Shown here: positions 33,331 through 44,908 of the stretch, piece after piece | How the letters are laid out: every line of letters begins with the position of its first letter | How positions within the stretch are numbered: position 1 is the stretch's first letter | From: Ga0077527 sp964533495 | GTDB lineage: Bacteria > Pseudomonadota > Gammaproteobacteria > Burkholderiales > SG8-41 | Reading direction: 5' to 3' | Assembly: GCA_964533495.1 (NCBI GenBank) | Contig: CAZHJU010000005.1 | Location: 49,828 to 113,827 of the forward strand | Length of the DNA: 64,000 nucleotides | Made by a program: the position numbers and the translations under genes | The notes under the pieces: generated by a model | Seen by the model: only the letters and a program-made list of their open reading frames with translations | The model's database searches: none | What the model was told of the DNA's origin: nothing

Positions 33331-34467
33331 CTAGCGGGATTCGCGGTCGCCGTGCGTCAGCCAGCCGCTGGTGAGCAGGATGGCGGCGCTGGCCCAGAAT
33401 ACCGGCGCAATGCCGAGCAGCGCGCCGACCGAGCCGGCGGCCAGCGGCACCGCGATATGGGTGATGTTGTTGATGGTCAGACGCAGCCCGGTGACTTCGC
33501 CGGAGCGTCCCGCCGGCGAGCGGTTGTAGGTCAGGTTCAGCGTCAGCGGCTGGCTGACGCCGAGCATCAGGCCAATGCCGAAGGACAGCGCGAGCAGGGC
33601 GGGCACGAATTCGATGAAGGCGAAGGGCAGGAACAGCGCGGCGGCGATGCACATCGCGACGGCGAGCACGGTCTCGACGCTGAAGCGCCGGGTCAGCGCC
33701 GGCAGCGCGATGCGCACGATGAAGCTGGCCGCGGCGAAGGCGCCGAGGATGCTGCCGATGGTCGAAGCCGACAGGCCGATGGAGTGGCCGTAGATCGGCA
33801 CGTAGAAGACGTAGAGATCCCAGCCGGTGGTCACCAGTCCGCTGACGATGATCGTCCGCCGCAGCGGGGGCAGGCGCAGGAGGTCGAAGGCGCTGCCCGC
33901 GGGGGGCTTGCCGCGCGTGCCGTGCGCGCCCAGCGCGGTCGACAGCGCCAGGGTCAGTATCGGTCCCAGCGTCAGTACCGCAAACGCGATGTAGGCGGGG
34001 CCGAATCCGTAGCGGTCGATCATCAGGCCCGCAATGACCGGGCCGATCATGTGGCCGCTGGAATAGCCGAGGCTCAGCGTGGAGAAATTGCGCGTGCGCT
34101 CGGCGGCGCTGCCGAGGGTGCCGGCCAGGTTCTGCACCGCGACGTTGAAGAACACGAAGCCGATGCCGATCAGCGGCGCCGACACGAACAGCGCCGTCAG
34201 TGTCGGGGACATGGCGGGTATCACCAGCCCGGCCGCGAAGGCGACGCTGCCGCCGAGCATCGGCCAGCGCGAGCCGTAGCGGTCGGAAATCCGGCCGACG
34301 ACCAGCGCGAACACGAGCTGGAATATCGAGTAGGCCGCGATCAGGATGCCGATCAGCATCGGGCCGGCGCCCAGGCTCAGCGCGAGCAGCGAGGCGACGA
34401 CGCGGCTGCCCATGTGGCCGCCCTGCATGGCGAGCGTCAGCAGGGTGACGACGGTGATTGGTTTCAA
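33331..34467 (-). CDS. MFS transporter
   Basis: 378 residues with about 12 hydrophobic helices and the loop motif GRISDRYGSRWPM between helices 2 and 3 (the MFS motif A). The start is TTG (MKPITVVTLLTLAMQGGHMG); no strong ribosome-binding site is visible. Slightly short for the family. Convergent with tctBA. Substrate unknown; neighbours (class II aldolase upstream on the same strand) suggest a sugar-acid or aromatic-acid exporter or importer. Confidence 0.88.
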   Translation of the reverse strand: MKPITVVTLLTLAMQGGHMGSRVVASLLALSLGAGPMLIGILIAAYSIFQLVFALVVGRISDRYGSRWPMLGGSVAFAAGLVIPAMSPTLTALFVSAPLIGIGFVFFNVAVQNLAGTLGSAAERTRNFSTLSLGYSSGHMIGPVIAGLMIDRYGFGPAYIAFAVLTLGPILTLALSTALGAHGTRGKPPAGSAFDLLRLPPLRRTIIVSGLVTTGWDLYVFYVPIYGHSIGLSASTIGSILGAFAAASFIVRIALPALTRRFSVETVLAVAMCIAAALFLPFAFIEFVPALLALSFGIGLMLGVSQPLTLNLTYNRSPAGRSGEVTGLRLTINNITHIAVPLAAGSVGALLGIAPVFWASAAILLTSGWLTHGDRESR

Positions 34468-34546
34468 TGACGTGCTTTCATGCGTTCAAAGAGAAGGGGC
34501 GCCGCCGCCCGTCAGGCAGCGGCGCCCCGCGGATGGGTGAGGGCGG

Positions 34547-35365
34547 TCAGGACGCGTAGCCGGGGCATTCCCGGTCGAGCTTGCGCATCAGCGCCGACCA
34601 CATCAGCTTGCCGCCGGCGCCGCGGCCGTTTTCACCGTAGATGAAATTGCCCTGGTCCACGGTGTGCCGGACGATTTCGCCGGGCAGGTGGTTCAGTTCG
34701 GCGCCGCCGGTCATCGCGGTGATCTGCATCTTGCAGGCGCGCTCGAGGCGGTACATGCGCGCGAACATTTCGCCGATGCTGCGGCCCACGGTCAGCGTGC
34801 CGTGGTTGCGCAGGATCAGCATGCTGCCGTCGCCGAGGTCGTGCACCAGGCGCTCGCGTTCGTTGTGGTCCTCGGCGACGCCTTCGAAGTCGTGGTAGCG
34901 CACCTGCGACAGCGCGGTCAGCGCCATCTGCGTCAGCGGCAGCAGGCCCTGTTTCTGCGAGGCGACGGCGACGCCGTGCTGGGTGTGGCAGTGCATCACC
35001 GCGTCGGCCCCGGGACAGTTCATGTGCACGGCGCTGTGGATGGTGAAGCCGGCGGAGTTCACCTCGTAGGGTGAATCCGACAGCTTGCCGCCGTCGACAT
35101 CGCACTTGATCAGGTCCGATGCCGTCATTTCCTCGAACAGCAGGCCGTAGGGATTGATCAGGAACTGGTCATGCCGGCCCGGAACGCGGCAGGAGATGTG
35201 GGTGCCGAGCATGTCGGTCCAGCCCATCATCGCCGTCAGCCGGTAGGCCGCGGCCAGTTCGACGCGGGCCTGCCATTCGGCGGCATCGATGCCGCGGGCG
35301 GCACGGGCGCTGCGTTTGCGGGGGGCGGCGGCCTTGCGCCGGGAAGTGGTGACGCGCTTTTTCAT
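34547..35365 (-). CDS. Class II aldolase/adducin-family protein
   Basis: 272 residues. After a Lys/Arg-rich leader of about 25 residues, the fold shows MGWTDMLGTHISCRVPG, the phosphate-loop-like LINPYGLLFEEMTASDLIKCD, metal-ligand motif VMHCHTQHGVAVASQ (two His) and LRNHGTLTVGRSIGEMF (third His). Enzymes of this family are zinc-dependent aldolases, epimerases or decarboxylases of sugar phosphates and hydroxyacids. It is 79 bases upstream of the MFS gene on the same strand. A paralogue assigned to OtnC is at 46816-47448. Confidence 0.88.
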   Translation of the reverse strand: MKKRVTTSRRKAAAPRKRSARAARGIDAAEWQARVELAAAYRLTAMMGWTDMLGTHISCRVPGRHDQFLINPYGLLFEEMTASDLIKCDVDGGKLSDSPYEVNSAGFTIHSAVHMNCPGADAVMHCHTQHGVAVASQKQGLLPLTQMALTALSQVRYHDFEGVAEDHNERERLVHDLGDGSMLILRNHGTLTVGRSIGEMFARMYRLERACKMQITAMTGGAELNHLPGEIVRHTVDQGNFIYGENGRGAGGKLMWSALMRKLDRECPGYAS

Positions 35366-35603
35366 ATTATGGATTCCTGTGAAAATGGCTGCAGCGGCAA
35401 CCGCTGCCGTCCGGTCAACTATGCACGAATGCCGCTAGAATACCGCACCCGGCTGCAAATGTTGCATCCGCAGCGCGATCCGCCATGATTTTATCCACAT
35501 CATGAACATGCCATCGACGAACCGCGGCGCGGCAAGTGACGCCTTGCCGCAACCGGTCGCGATCCGCACTCGTGCACGATCTGAAAGAGAGAAGGAGACA
35601 TCG

Positions 35604-36782
35604 ATGAAACAACTCAGGCTTCCCGCGGTCTTCATGCGCGGCGGCACCAGCAATGCCGTGGTGTTCAACCAGAAGGATCTGCCGGCCGACCGCGCGCTGT
35701 GGGACGAGATCTTCCTCGCCGCGATCGGCAGTCCCGATCCCAACGGCCGCCAGCTCGACGGCATGGGTGGTGGCGTGTCCTCGCTGTCCAAGGTCTGCGT
35801 GGTCGGGCCGCCGACGCGGACCGATGCCGACATCGACTACACCTTCGCCCAGGTGCAGGTGAAGGAGGCCAAGGTCGATTACGGCGCGAACTGCGGCAAC
35901 ATGTCCTCGGCGATGGGGCCTTTCGCGGTGGATGAAGGCCTGGTCAGGGTGTCGGGCAGGGAGGCGCTGGTGCGCATCCACAACACCAATACGAAGAAAA
36001 TCATCCATGCGCTGTTCAGCATCGACGACGGGCTGGCGGCGGTCGACGGCGACCTCGCGATTCCGGGCGTCTCCGGCACCGGCTCGCCGGTGAAGCTGGA
36101 GTTCCGCGATCCCGGCGGCGCGACCACCGGAAAACTGCTGCCCACGGGCAATGCCGTCGACGTGCTCGACGTGCCGGGTGTCGGGAAAATCCGCGCATCG
36201 CTGGTCGATGCGGCGAACGCGACGGTGTGGATCAACGCGAAGGACATCGGCCTGACCGGCACCGAACTGCCCGAGCAGCTGGATGCGGACGCGATCGTGA
36301 TGCAGAAGCTGTCGGCGATCCGCATCGCGGGTTCGGTGGCGATGGGCATCGCGGCCAACGCGGACGAAGCGGCGAAGAAAAAATCGATACCGTTCATCGG
36401 ATTCGTTTCGCCGGTGCAGGATGCGAAGCTGCTTTCCGGCGAAACCATTTCCGCCGGCGACATCGATCTTACCGGCCGCGTGATTTCCAACGGCCAGACG
36501 CATCGCGCGCTGCCGCTGACGGTGTCGCTGTGCATGGCGGTCGCCGCGCGCATCGAAGGCAGCGTGGTCAACGGGGTGCTGCGCAAGGGCGGCGATGCCG
36601 AGGCGCCGATCCGCATCGGCATGCCTTCGGGCATCCTGACCGTCGCGGCGACGGTGAAGCGCGGCGACGGCGGCTGGCATGCCGAGCAGGGCGCGTTCTA
36701 TCGCACCCAGCGCCGCATGTTCGAGGGCCAGGTGTTGGTGCGCGCCTCGCGCGTTCCGGGGCTGGCGGCCCGTAGCGCCTAG
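35604..36782 (+). CDS. PrpF/4-oxalomesaconate tautomerase-like isomerase
   Basis: 392 residues with a good GAAGGAG site. Two diaminopimelate-epimerase-like halves are visible; the PrpF family opens LPAVFMRGGTSNAVVFNQKDLP and has YGANCGNMSSAMGPFAV with the active-site Cys region and GMGGGVSSLSKVCVVGP. Members isomerise double bonds in 2-methylaconitate (PrpF) or tautomerise 4-oxalomesaconate in gallate/protocatechuate meta-cleavage. No prpBC or acnD neighbour is present here. The aconitases at the right end are more than 20 kb away. The stop is followed by repeat copy F. Confidence 0.9.
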   Translation: MKQLRLPAVFMRGGTSNAVVFNQKDLPADRALWDEIFLAAIGSPDPNGRQLDGMGGGVSSLSKVCVVGPPTRTDADIDYTFAQVQVKEAKVDYGANCGNMSSAMGPFAVDEGLVRVSGREALVRIHNTNTKKIIHALFSIDDGLAAVDGDLAIPGVSGTGSPVKLEFRDPGGATTGKLLPTGNAVDVLDVPGVGKIRASLVDAANATVWINAKDIGLTGTELPEQLDADAIVMQKLSAIRIAGSVAMGIAANADEAAKKKSIPFIGFVSPVQDAKLLSGETISAGDIDLTGRVISNGQTHRALPLTVSLCMAVAARIEGSVVNGVLRKGGDAEAPIRIGMPSGILTVAATVKRGDGGWHAEQGAFYRTQRRMFEGQVLVRASRVPGLAARSA

Positions 36783-36801
36783 TGGGTCGATATAAAAAAT
36801 C

Positions 36802-36824
36802 TTTTATAATCAATAACTTATAAA
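36802..36824 (-). repeat. Dispersed AT-rich element, copy F
   Basis: Minus strand TTATAAGTTATTGATTATAA. Plus strand AATCAATAACTTA fits IHF consensus WATCARNNNNTTR, and the tail CTTATAAAACACCCTG matches copies D and E. It follows the PrpF-like gene stop by about 20 bases. Confidence 0.65.
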
Positions 36825-36964
36825 ACACCCTGTAGGCGTGCCCGCCTCTCCGGCAGGTCACGCACACATGGCTTGTCTGCCCTGTCCGGCAGGCCGTTGA
36901 AGGCGTCGCGCAGCGTCGGCGTGTCCGGTGCGGTGCGCGGCACGGCAGGAGCCGCGCCGTCCGC

Positions 36965-37771
36965 TCAGCCCGGCCGCGCCGCGGTCAGTCCGCCGTCGAC
37001 CACGAGCTGCGTTGCAGTGATGTAGCGCGCCTCGTCGGAAACCAGGAACAGCACCGCGTGCGCGGTATCCCAGGCATCGCCCATGCGTCCGATCGGCACC
37101 GCCGCATGGCGCTTGGCCACTAGGTCCTTCGCGGCGTCGGGGCCCAGCTGTTTCATCAGGCGTTCCTCGACCAGCGGCGTGTGCATGGTGCCGACCACCA
37201 CCAGATTGCAGCGGATGCCTTTCTTCACGTAGGCGATGGCCGTCGAGCGGGTGAAGCCGAGCAGGCCGGATTTGGCGGTGCTGTAGGCAACGTGCACGCG
37301 GCCGTCGACCTGGTGGGCAAAGCCGGCGACCGAGGAGATGTTGACGATCGCGCCGCCGCCCTGTTTCTCCATCACCGGCAGCACGTGCTTGCAGCCGAGG
37401 AAGGCGGTTTTCAGGTTGTGGTCGAGCTGGCGGTCCCAGGTTTCGACATCCATGTTCACCGGATCGCCGGGCGCGGAGCCGCCGACGTTGTTGACCAGGA
37501 TGTCGATGCGGCCGAACTTCGCCGTGCAGGCGTCGACCGCGGCCTTCACCGCGGCGGAATCGGTCATGTTGCAGGGATGGGCGGCGAAGCTGCCGCCTTC
37601 GCCCTCGATGATTTTCCGGGTTTCTTCCATGGCCGCGGGGTCGCGGTCGGTGCCGAAGACCTTTGCGCCCTGCCGCGCGAGCAGCACGGCGGTGGCCTTG
37701 CCGTTGCCCCAGCCCGCGCCGATGCTGCCGGCGCCGCCGATGAAGGCGATTTTTCCATTGAGATCCAGCAT
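36965..37771 (-). CDS. SDR-family oxidoreductase
   Basis: 268 residues. The cofactor loop reads FIGGAGSIGAGWG (a variant TGxxxGxG with Gly for Thr), followed by DILVNNVGGSAPGD, the active-site Ser in NISSVAGF and YSTAKSG, the conserved Tyr and Lys. NAD(P)-dependent alcohol/ketone oxidoreductase; substrate unknown. The start MLDLNGKIAFIG at 37771 is preferred over an ATG 15 codons upstream. From 36825 to 36964 there is no gene. Confidence 0.92.
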   Translation of the reverse strand: MLDLNGKIAFIGGAGSIGAGWGNGKATAVLLARQGAKVFGTDRDPAAMEETRKIIEGEGGSFAAHPCNMTDSAAVKAAVDACTAKFGRIDILVNNVGGSAPGDPVNMDVETWDRQLDHNLKTAFLGCKHVLPVMEKQGGGAIVNISSVAGFAHQVDGRVHVAYSTAKSGLLGFTRSTAIAYVKKGIRCNLVVVGTMHTPLVEERLMKQLGPDAAKDLVAKRHAAVPIGRMGDAWDTAHAVLFLVSDEARYITATQLVVDGGLTAARPG

Positions 37772-37845
37772 GCGAGGTTTCCCGGTTGATGATCGGGTCC
37801 GGATTATCGCCCGCAAAGACCGGCGGGGAAACCTGTCATGGCACC

Positions 37846-37986
37846 TTATGGAATCAGCTGCCGCAACACCTCGTGGACGAGATATTCCCAGCCCAGCGTG
37901 CCGTCGATCAGCGCCGAAAACAGTCCGGCCACCGAAAGGGCGACCATCGTGGTGCCGAACGCGGCGGGCGGCATGGCCTTTTTCAT
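37846..37986 (-). CDS. 46-residue hypothetical membrane-type microprotein
   Basis: Frame MKKAMPPAAFGTTMVALSVAGLFSALIDGTLGW... ending EVLRQLIP, with one hydrophobic segment after a basic start. It begins 9 bases after the stop of the next upstream small gene and is on the same strand as hemP, so it looks like the last gene of a four-gene cassette. Spacing and composition support it; no family recognised. Confidence 0.45.
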   Translation of the reverse strand: MKKAMPPAAFGTTMVALSVAGLFSALIDGTLGWEYLVHEVLRQLIP

Positions 37987-37995
37987 GCGGGCGGA

Positions 37996-38229
37996 TTAAT
38001 GGCGGATGCCATCGGGATGCGCTTCCGCGCCGGCGTGGATGTCGGCAGCCTGGGAAACAGGCAGGTTTTCCAGCGCCCGGCTCAGCGTGTCGCGCAGCTC
38101 ATGCAGCACCGCGGGCTTCAGGCGCAGCGTGAAGGCGCCGAGGTGCAGGTGGACGATTTCGCAGTCCGCGCAATGCTCGACCTCGGCAACCAGACCGCGG
38201 GCAATGATTTTCCGGTGATAGGGATGCAT
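37996..38229 (-). CDS. Small hypothetical protein of the hemP cassette
   Basis: 77 residues. The start MHPYHRKIIARGLVAEVEHCADCEIVHLHLGAFTLRL is rich in His and Cys (two Cys, five His in the first 30 residues), followed by a helix KPAVLHELRDTLSRAL. A metal- or heme-related role would fit a Fur-controlled cassette, but no known motif is certain. It lies 12 bases after the previous small gene and shares the hemP strand. Confidence 0.55.
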   Translation of the reverse strand: MHPYHRKIIARGLVAEVEHCADCEIVHLHLGAFTLRLKPAVLHELRDTLSRALENLPVSQAADIHAGAEAHPDGIRH

Positions 38230-38241
38230 CGCGCGTTCCGT

Positions 38242-38496
38242 TCAGTGGCGGACGGTGAGGGCGATGTTTCGCCACTGCGGCAGCAGGACATCGGCGAGCC
38301 TGTGCAGTGCTTCCGCCGAGCCGTCGCCGCAGGCTTGCGACAGGCAGGCGAGCCGGCCGGCGATGGCGCGGATCAGCAGCGGACAGGGGCTGCGCAGGTG
38401 GTGCGACATCAGGGACAGGATGACTGCGGCATGGCCGGCGCCTGTCAGCTCAGGCGCTCGCTCGATGCGCGGTTCCGGGGTGTGGGTTGCGGGCAT
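38242..38496 (-). CDS. Small hypothetical protein downstream of hemP
   Basis: 84 residues. Contains HHLRSPCPLLIRAIAGRLACLSQACGD with three Cys, and an amphipathic C-terminus (LHRLADVLLPQWRNIALTV). No recognised domain. It begins about 100 bases after the hemP stop and may belong to the same iron-responsive transcript. Confidence 0.55.
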   Translation of the reverse strand: MPATHTPEPRIERAPELTGAGHAAVILSLMSHHLRSPCPLLIRAIAGRLACLSQACGDGSAEALHRLADVLLPQWRNIALTVRH

Positions 38497-38595
38497 TGCG
38501 GATCTCCGGGCTTCGGTTGGGGCTGGCGATCGCGCGGACGCATCCGCGGGCTGGCAGGGGCAGGGCGGCGCAGGGGCGCCGTTCCGGCCGGTTTG

Positions 38596-38787
38596 TCACT
38601 TGGTCAGGATCAATCCGCCCTTGCTGGTGGCGCGGAGCGTGTAGACCGCGCCCCGGTGTTCGATGCGCAACAGTCCCTGATTGCCCAGCAGCCGCATGCT
38701 GCTGATTTCGGGCGGAGAGTCGGGGACGGCGGTGCCGGCAGGCAGAGGGTTGCTGGTTTGCAGATCGGCGGTCTGAATGGAGGACAT
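38596..38787 (-). CDS. hemP: Hemin uptake protein HemP
   Basis: 63 residues from MSSIQTADL; an AGGTG ribosome-binding site lies upstream. The C-terminus SMRLLGNQGLLRIEHRGAVYTLRATSKGGLILTK is the HemP signature (I.H.G..Y.LR.T..GkLILTK). HemP is a small protein linked to hemin uptake and, in Burkholderia, to activation of the hemin receptor gene. A sigma-70 promoter overlapped by a Fur-type box lies directly upstream, so it should be induced by iron limitation. No hemin receptor gene is in view. Confidence 0.9.
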   Translation of the reverse strand: MSSIQTADLQTSNPLPAGTAVPDSPPEISSMRLLGNQGLLRIEHRGAVYTLRATSKGGLILTK

Positions 38788-38810
38788 GGGCATCACCTGA
38801 TCAATAAGAA

Positions 38811-38825
38811 TGAGAATGATTCTCA
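38811..38825. promoter_or_regulatory. Fur box of hemP
   Basis: TGAGAAT-G-ATTCTCA is a perfect 7-1-7 inverted repeat, one base per half different from the Fur consensus TGATAATnATTATCA. It lies immediately downstream of the -10 element, an arrangement that gives repression by Fe-Fur. Confidence 0.85.
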
Positions 38826-38853
38826 ATATATATCAGCGATTCGGCCTGGTCAA
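38825..38853 (-). promoter_or_regulatory. Sigma-70 promoter of hemP
   Basis: On the minus strand TTGACC (38853-38848), a 17-base spacer and TATATT (38830-38825), close to consensus with ideal spacing. The next ~320 bases up to 39149 hold no gene, only a purine-rich stretch. Confidence 0.75.
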
Positions 38854-39149
38854 CTACCGATGTTGACGTGTGCCGGAGAGGTGGATACGTGCGGGGAAAG
38901 GGAACAGAGGGCAGGGGAAGGAGAACAGGGAAAAGGCGACAGAAAGGGGATCGGCCGGCGTCCCATCCGACCCCCGACTTCCATGACTGTCGGTTGGCTG
39001 CGGCCCGCTCCCCGGGCGGGCGCTGCCAGCGGCTGTTATGGGGCTGAAAATTCGTTGTGAATCAAAGTGCTATTGCCTCCATCCCGACTCTTTTCACAGA
39101 GAAAAAAGGGTGGGGATGAGGGAAGAATTTCGCAAATCCGCGACGGTCT

Positions 39150-40334
39150 CTAGATTTGCACCGGCTCGGCGCCGATTGCAGGGCGCAGCATCGCGCACAG
39201 GGGCAGGGTCAGGAAGATGGCGAGGCCCATCAGCGCGATGGCGCTGGTGATGCCGAAGTGGTCGCCGGCAAGTCCGTAGCCCAGGGGCGCCGCGATGCCG
39301 CAAGCCGATCCCAGCGTGTAGATCAGGCCGAAGGCGCGGGGCAGGCGATCCTGCTCGACAAGGTCGCCGGTGGTGGCATACAGCACGGAGGAAGTGCCCT
39401 GCAGCACGACGCCGATCACCGGCAGCAGCAGGAACGCCGCGATGCCGGGCAGCAGGACCATGCAGAGTATGCCGGCGCCGGTGGCGATTTCGGTGATGAC
39501 GATGGTGCGGATGATGCCGACGCGTTCCGCGAGCAGTCCGCAGGCGAACTTGCCGGCCATGCCGCCGACGAGGATCAGCGGCACCGACAGCGCGGCCCAT
39601 CCGGTGGGCAGTCCCTTGTCGATCATCAGGAAGGCGATCAGCGTCAGGAAGCCGACGCGCGTGCTGCTGTCGACGATTTCGATCAGGCACAAGGCGGTGA
39701 AGCCGCGGCGGTTGCGGATGCCCCAGCCGCCGCGGCGCGGCTGCGCCGCGGCATGCGCCGGCCGCGCCGGCGTGCGGCCGGCAATCCAGAAAAAGGTCAT
39801 GCCCGCGATCACCATGCCGGCAATGCCGTAGAGCGTCACCGGTCCCTGCCATGAGTAGCCCGCCATCAGCAGCAGGCTCAGCAATCCGCCGAAGGCGAAC
39901 TTGCCGACGTCGCCGAACAGGTTGTAGGTGCCCAGGGCCGCGCGCCGGCCGGCCTCGGGGTAGGCGTTGGAGATGATCGTCGAGCACAGCGGATGCTGGA
40001 CCGCGGACCCGACGCCGGCAAAAAACAGCGCGAGCAGGATCATCCAGAAGCCGGAGGCATGGCCGAGCGCGGCAAAGGACGCGCCGGCGACCAGCGTGCC
40101 GGCGGCCAGCAGATTGCGTTCGCCGAAACGTTCGGCGACCAGTCCCGCGGGGATCTGGAACGCGGCCATCGCCGTGCGGTGCGCGGCGCGGATCATGCCG
40201 ACCTGCGCCAGCGACAGGCCGAAGGTCTGCGCCAGCAGCGGCAACAGCACGTAGGTGAGGTCGGAGAGGCCGTCGTGCAGCGTGTGCGCCGCGCAGCAGG
40301 CCTTCAGCGAGCGCCGGGAGTCGTTTTTTTTCAA
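39150..40334 (-). CDS. MFS transporter
   Basis: 394 residues from a TTG start (LKKNDSRRSLKACC), chosen because CCCGGAGAAC lies upstream at the right distance; a longer frame to 40493 would overlap the divergent gene. About 12 hydrophobic helices, with motif-A-like region GLVAERFGERNLLAAG and MIRAAHRTAMAAFQIPAG. Distant from the first MFS protein here. Substrate unknown. Confidence 0.87.
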   Translation of the reverse strand: MKKNDSRRSLKACCAAHTLHDGLSDLTYVLLPLLAQTFGLSLAQVGMIRAAHRTAMAAFQIPAGLVAERFGERNLLAAGTLVAGASFAALGHASGFWMILLALFFAGVGSAVQHPLCSTIISNAYPEAGRRAALGTYNLFGDVGKFAFGGLLSLLLMAGYSWQGPVTLYGIAGMVIAGMTFFWIAGRTPARPAHAAAQPRRGGWGIRNRRGFTALCLIEIVDSSTRVGFLTLIAFLMIDKGLPTGWAALSVPLILVGGMAGKFACGLLAERVGIIRTIVITEIATGAGILCMVLLPGIAAFLLLPVIGVVLQGTSSVLYATTGDLVEQDRLPRAFGLIYTLGSACGIAAPLGYGLAGDHFGITSAIALMGLAIFLTLPLCAMLRPAIGAEPVQI

Positions 40335-40409
40335 GGCCGTTCTCCGGGGGATGTCCGCCGGCGGATCGCGATGCAATAGAATCGGCCGCAACAACGGGGA
40401 TTTTTCGCA

Positions 40410-40652
40410 ATGCTCATCGTCATCTACGTCTTTTCCTTCATTTTCGCGCTGCTCGCCGCCGCGCTGGTTCTTACATGGTGGCGCCAGCGCCATCCCGGCG
40501 CGCTGCTGCTGGCCATCACCTATGCGACGGCGGCCGCGCTGGCGCTGATGTTCGGGGCCTGGTGGCCGCTGGTGATCGGTTTCCTGTCGGCCTGGGCGCT
40601 GCGGCTGATGGGGCTGGATCCCGGCGCCGCGGCACGGCGCGACAAATCCTGA
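40410..40652 (+). CDS. Small two-helix membrane protein
   Basis: 80 residues: FSFIFALLAAALVLTWW, then ALLLAITYATAAALALMFGAWWPLVIGFLSAWAL, and a basic tail (AAARRDKS). No family recognised. It is divergent from the MFS gene, 75 bases from its start, and convergent with the Rho-N protein. Confidence 0.6.
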   Translation: MLIVIYVFSFIFALLAAALVLTWWRQRHPGALLLAITYATAAALALMFGAWWPLVIGFLSAWALRLMGLDPGAAARRDKS

Positions 40653-40683
40653 CCTGAGCCTGACCTGGGCGGGGTTCCTCCAT

Positions 40684-41022
40684 TCAGGCCATCGCCCTGC
40701 GGATGCGGTGCATCAGGCTGCGCCGGTGGCGGCGGATCGCGCGCAGTTTCGCGTGATCGTGCGCGGCAAGAGCCGCGGCGCGTTCCTTTTTCAGTGCCTT
40801 CAGCCTGTTCTTGAAGCGCGCCTTGTCGATGCCGCGCGCTTCGTGGTGCACGTGCGCCTCGATGTGCAGCGCCTTGCACAGCGCGGTGATCAGGTGGTCC
40901 TTGTTGAGCTGGGTGTAGCCCTGCAGCGCCTCGTGCTCGATGCCCTTGGCGATTTCGCGCAGCTCCGCCACCGTGGAATGCTTCAGCTGGTCGAAACTCC
41001 AGGTCTTTGCCTCTTCCGCCAT
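40684..41022 (-). CDS. Rho-N/SAP-like domain protein
   Basis: 112 residues. The start MAEEAKTWSFDQLKHSTVAELREIAKGIEHEALQGYTQLNKDHLITALCKALHIEAH has the helical Rho-N pattern (LKxxTVAELREIAKG..H..L.GYtqlnKdqLi.aLc), followed by a strongly basic helical tail (KNRLKALKKERAAA...RRHRRSLMHRIRRA). It probably binds nucleic acid. A clear GGAGG site precedes the ATG at 41022. Function unknown. Confidence 0.8.
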   Translation of the reverse strand: MAEEAKTWSFDQLKHSTVAELREIAKGIEHEALQGYTQLNKDHLITALCKALHIEAHVHHEARGIDKARFKNRLKALKKERAAALAAHDHAKLRAIRRHRRSLMHRIRRAMA

Positions 41023-41083
41023 GATCGGCCCCTCCTTGCCGGTTGACGGGGAAATTCTAGCGCGAAAGCGCCGGCCGCCGTTT

Positions 41084-44746
<3,663 letters not shown>

Positions 44747-44908
44747 GCGTGAGGCTTCCTTGCCATGCGCCGCATGTTAGCGCATCGGCCGGTTGACGCT
44801 CGACAGGCGGCGGGTTTTAATCGGATCTTCCGTGCGCCTGCACTGCGCGCCGGACTGCGCCGGAAGCGCGGAACCATTTCAAGAAAAATCAAGAAAAGGC
44901 GGCAGTCC

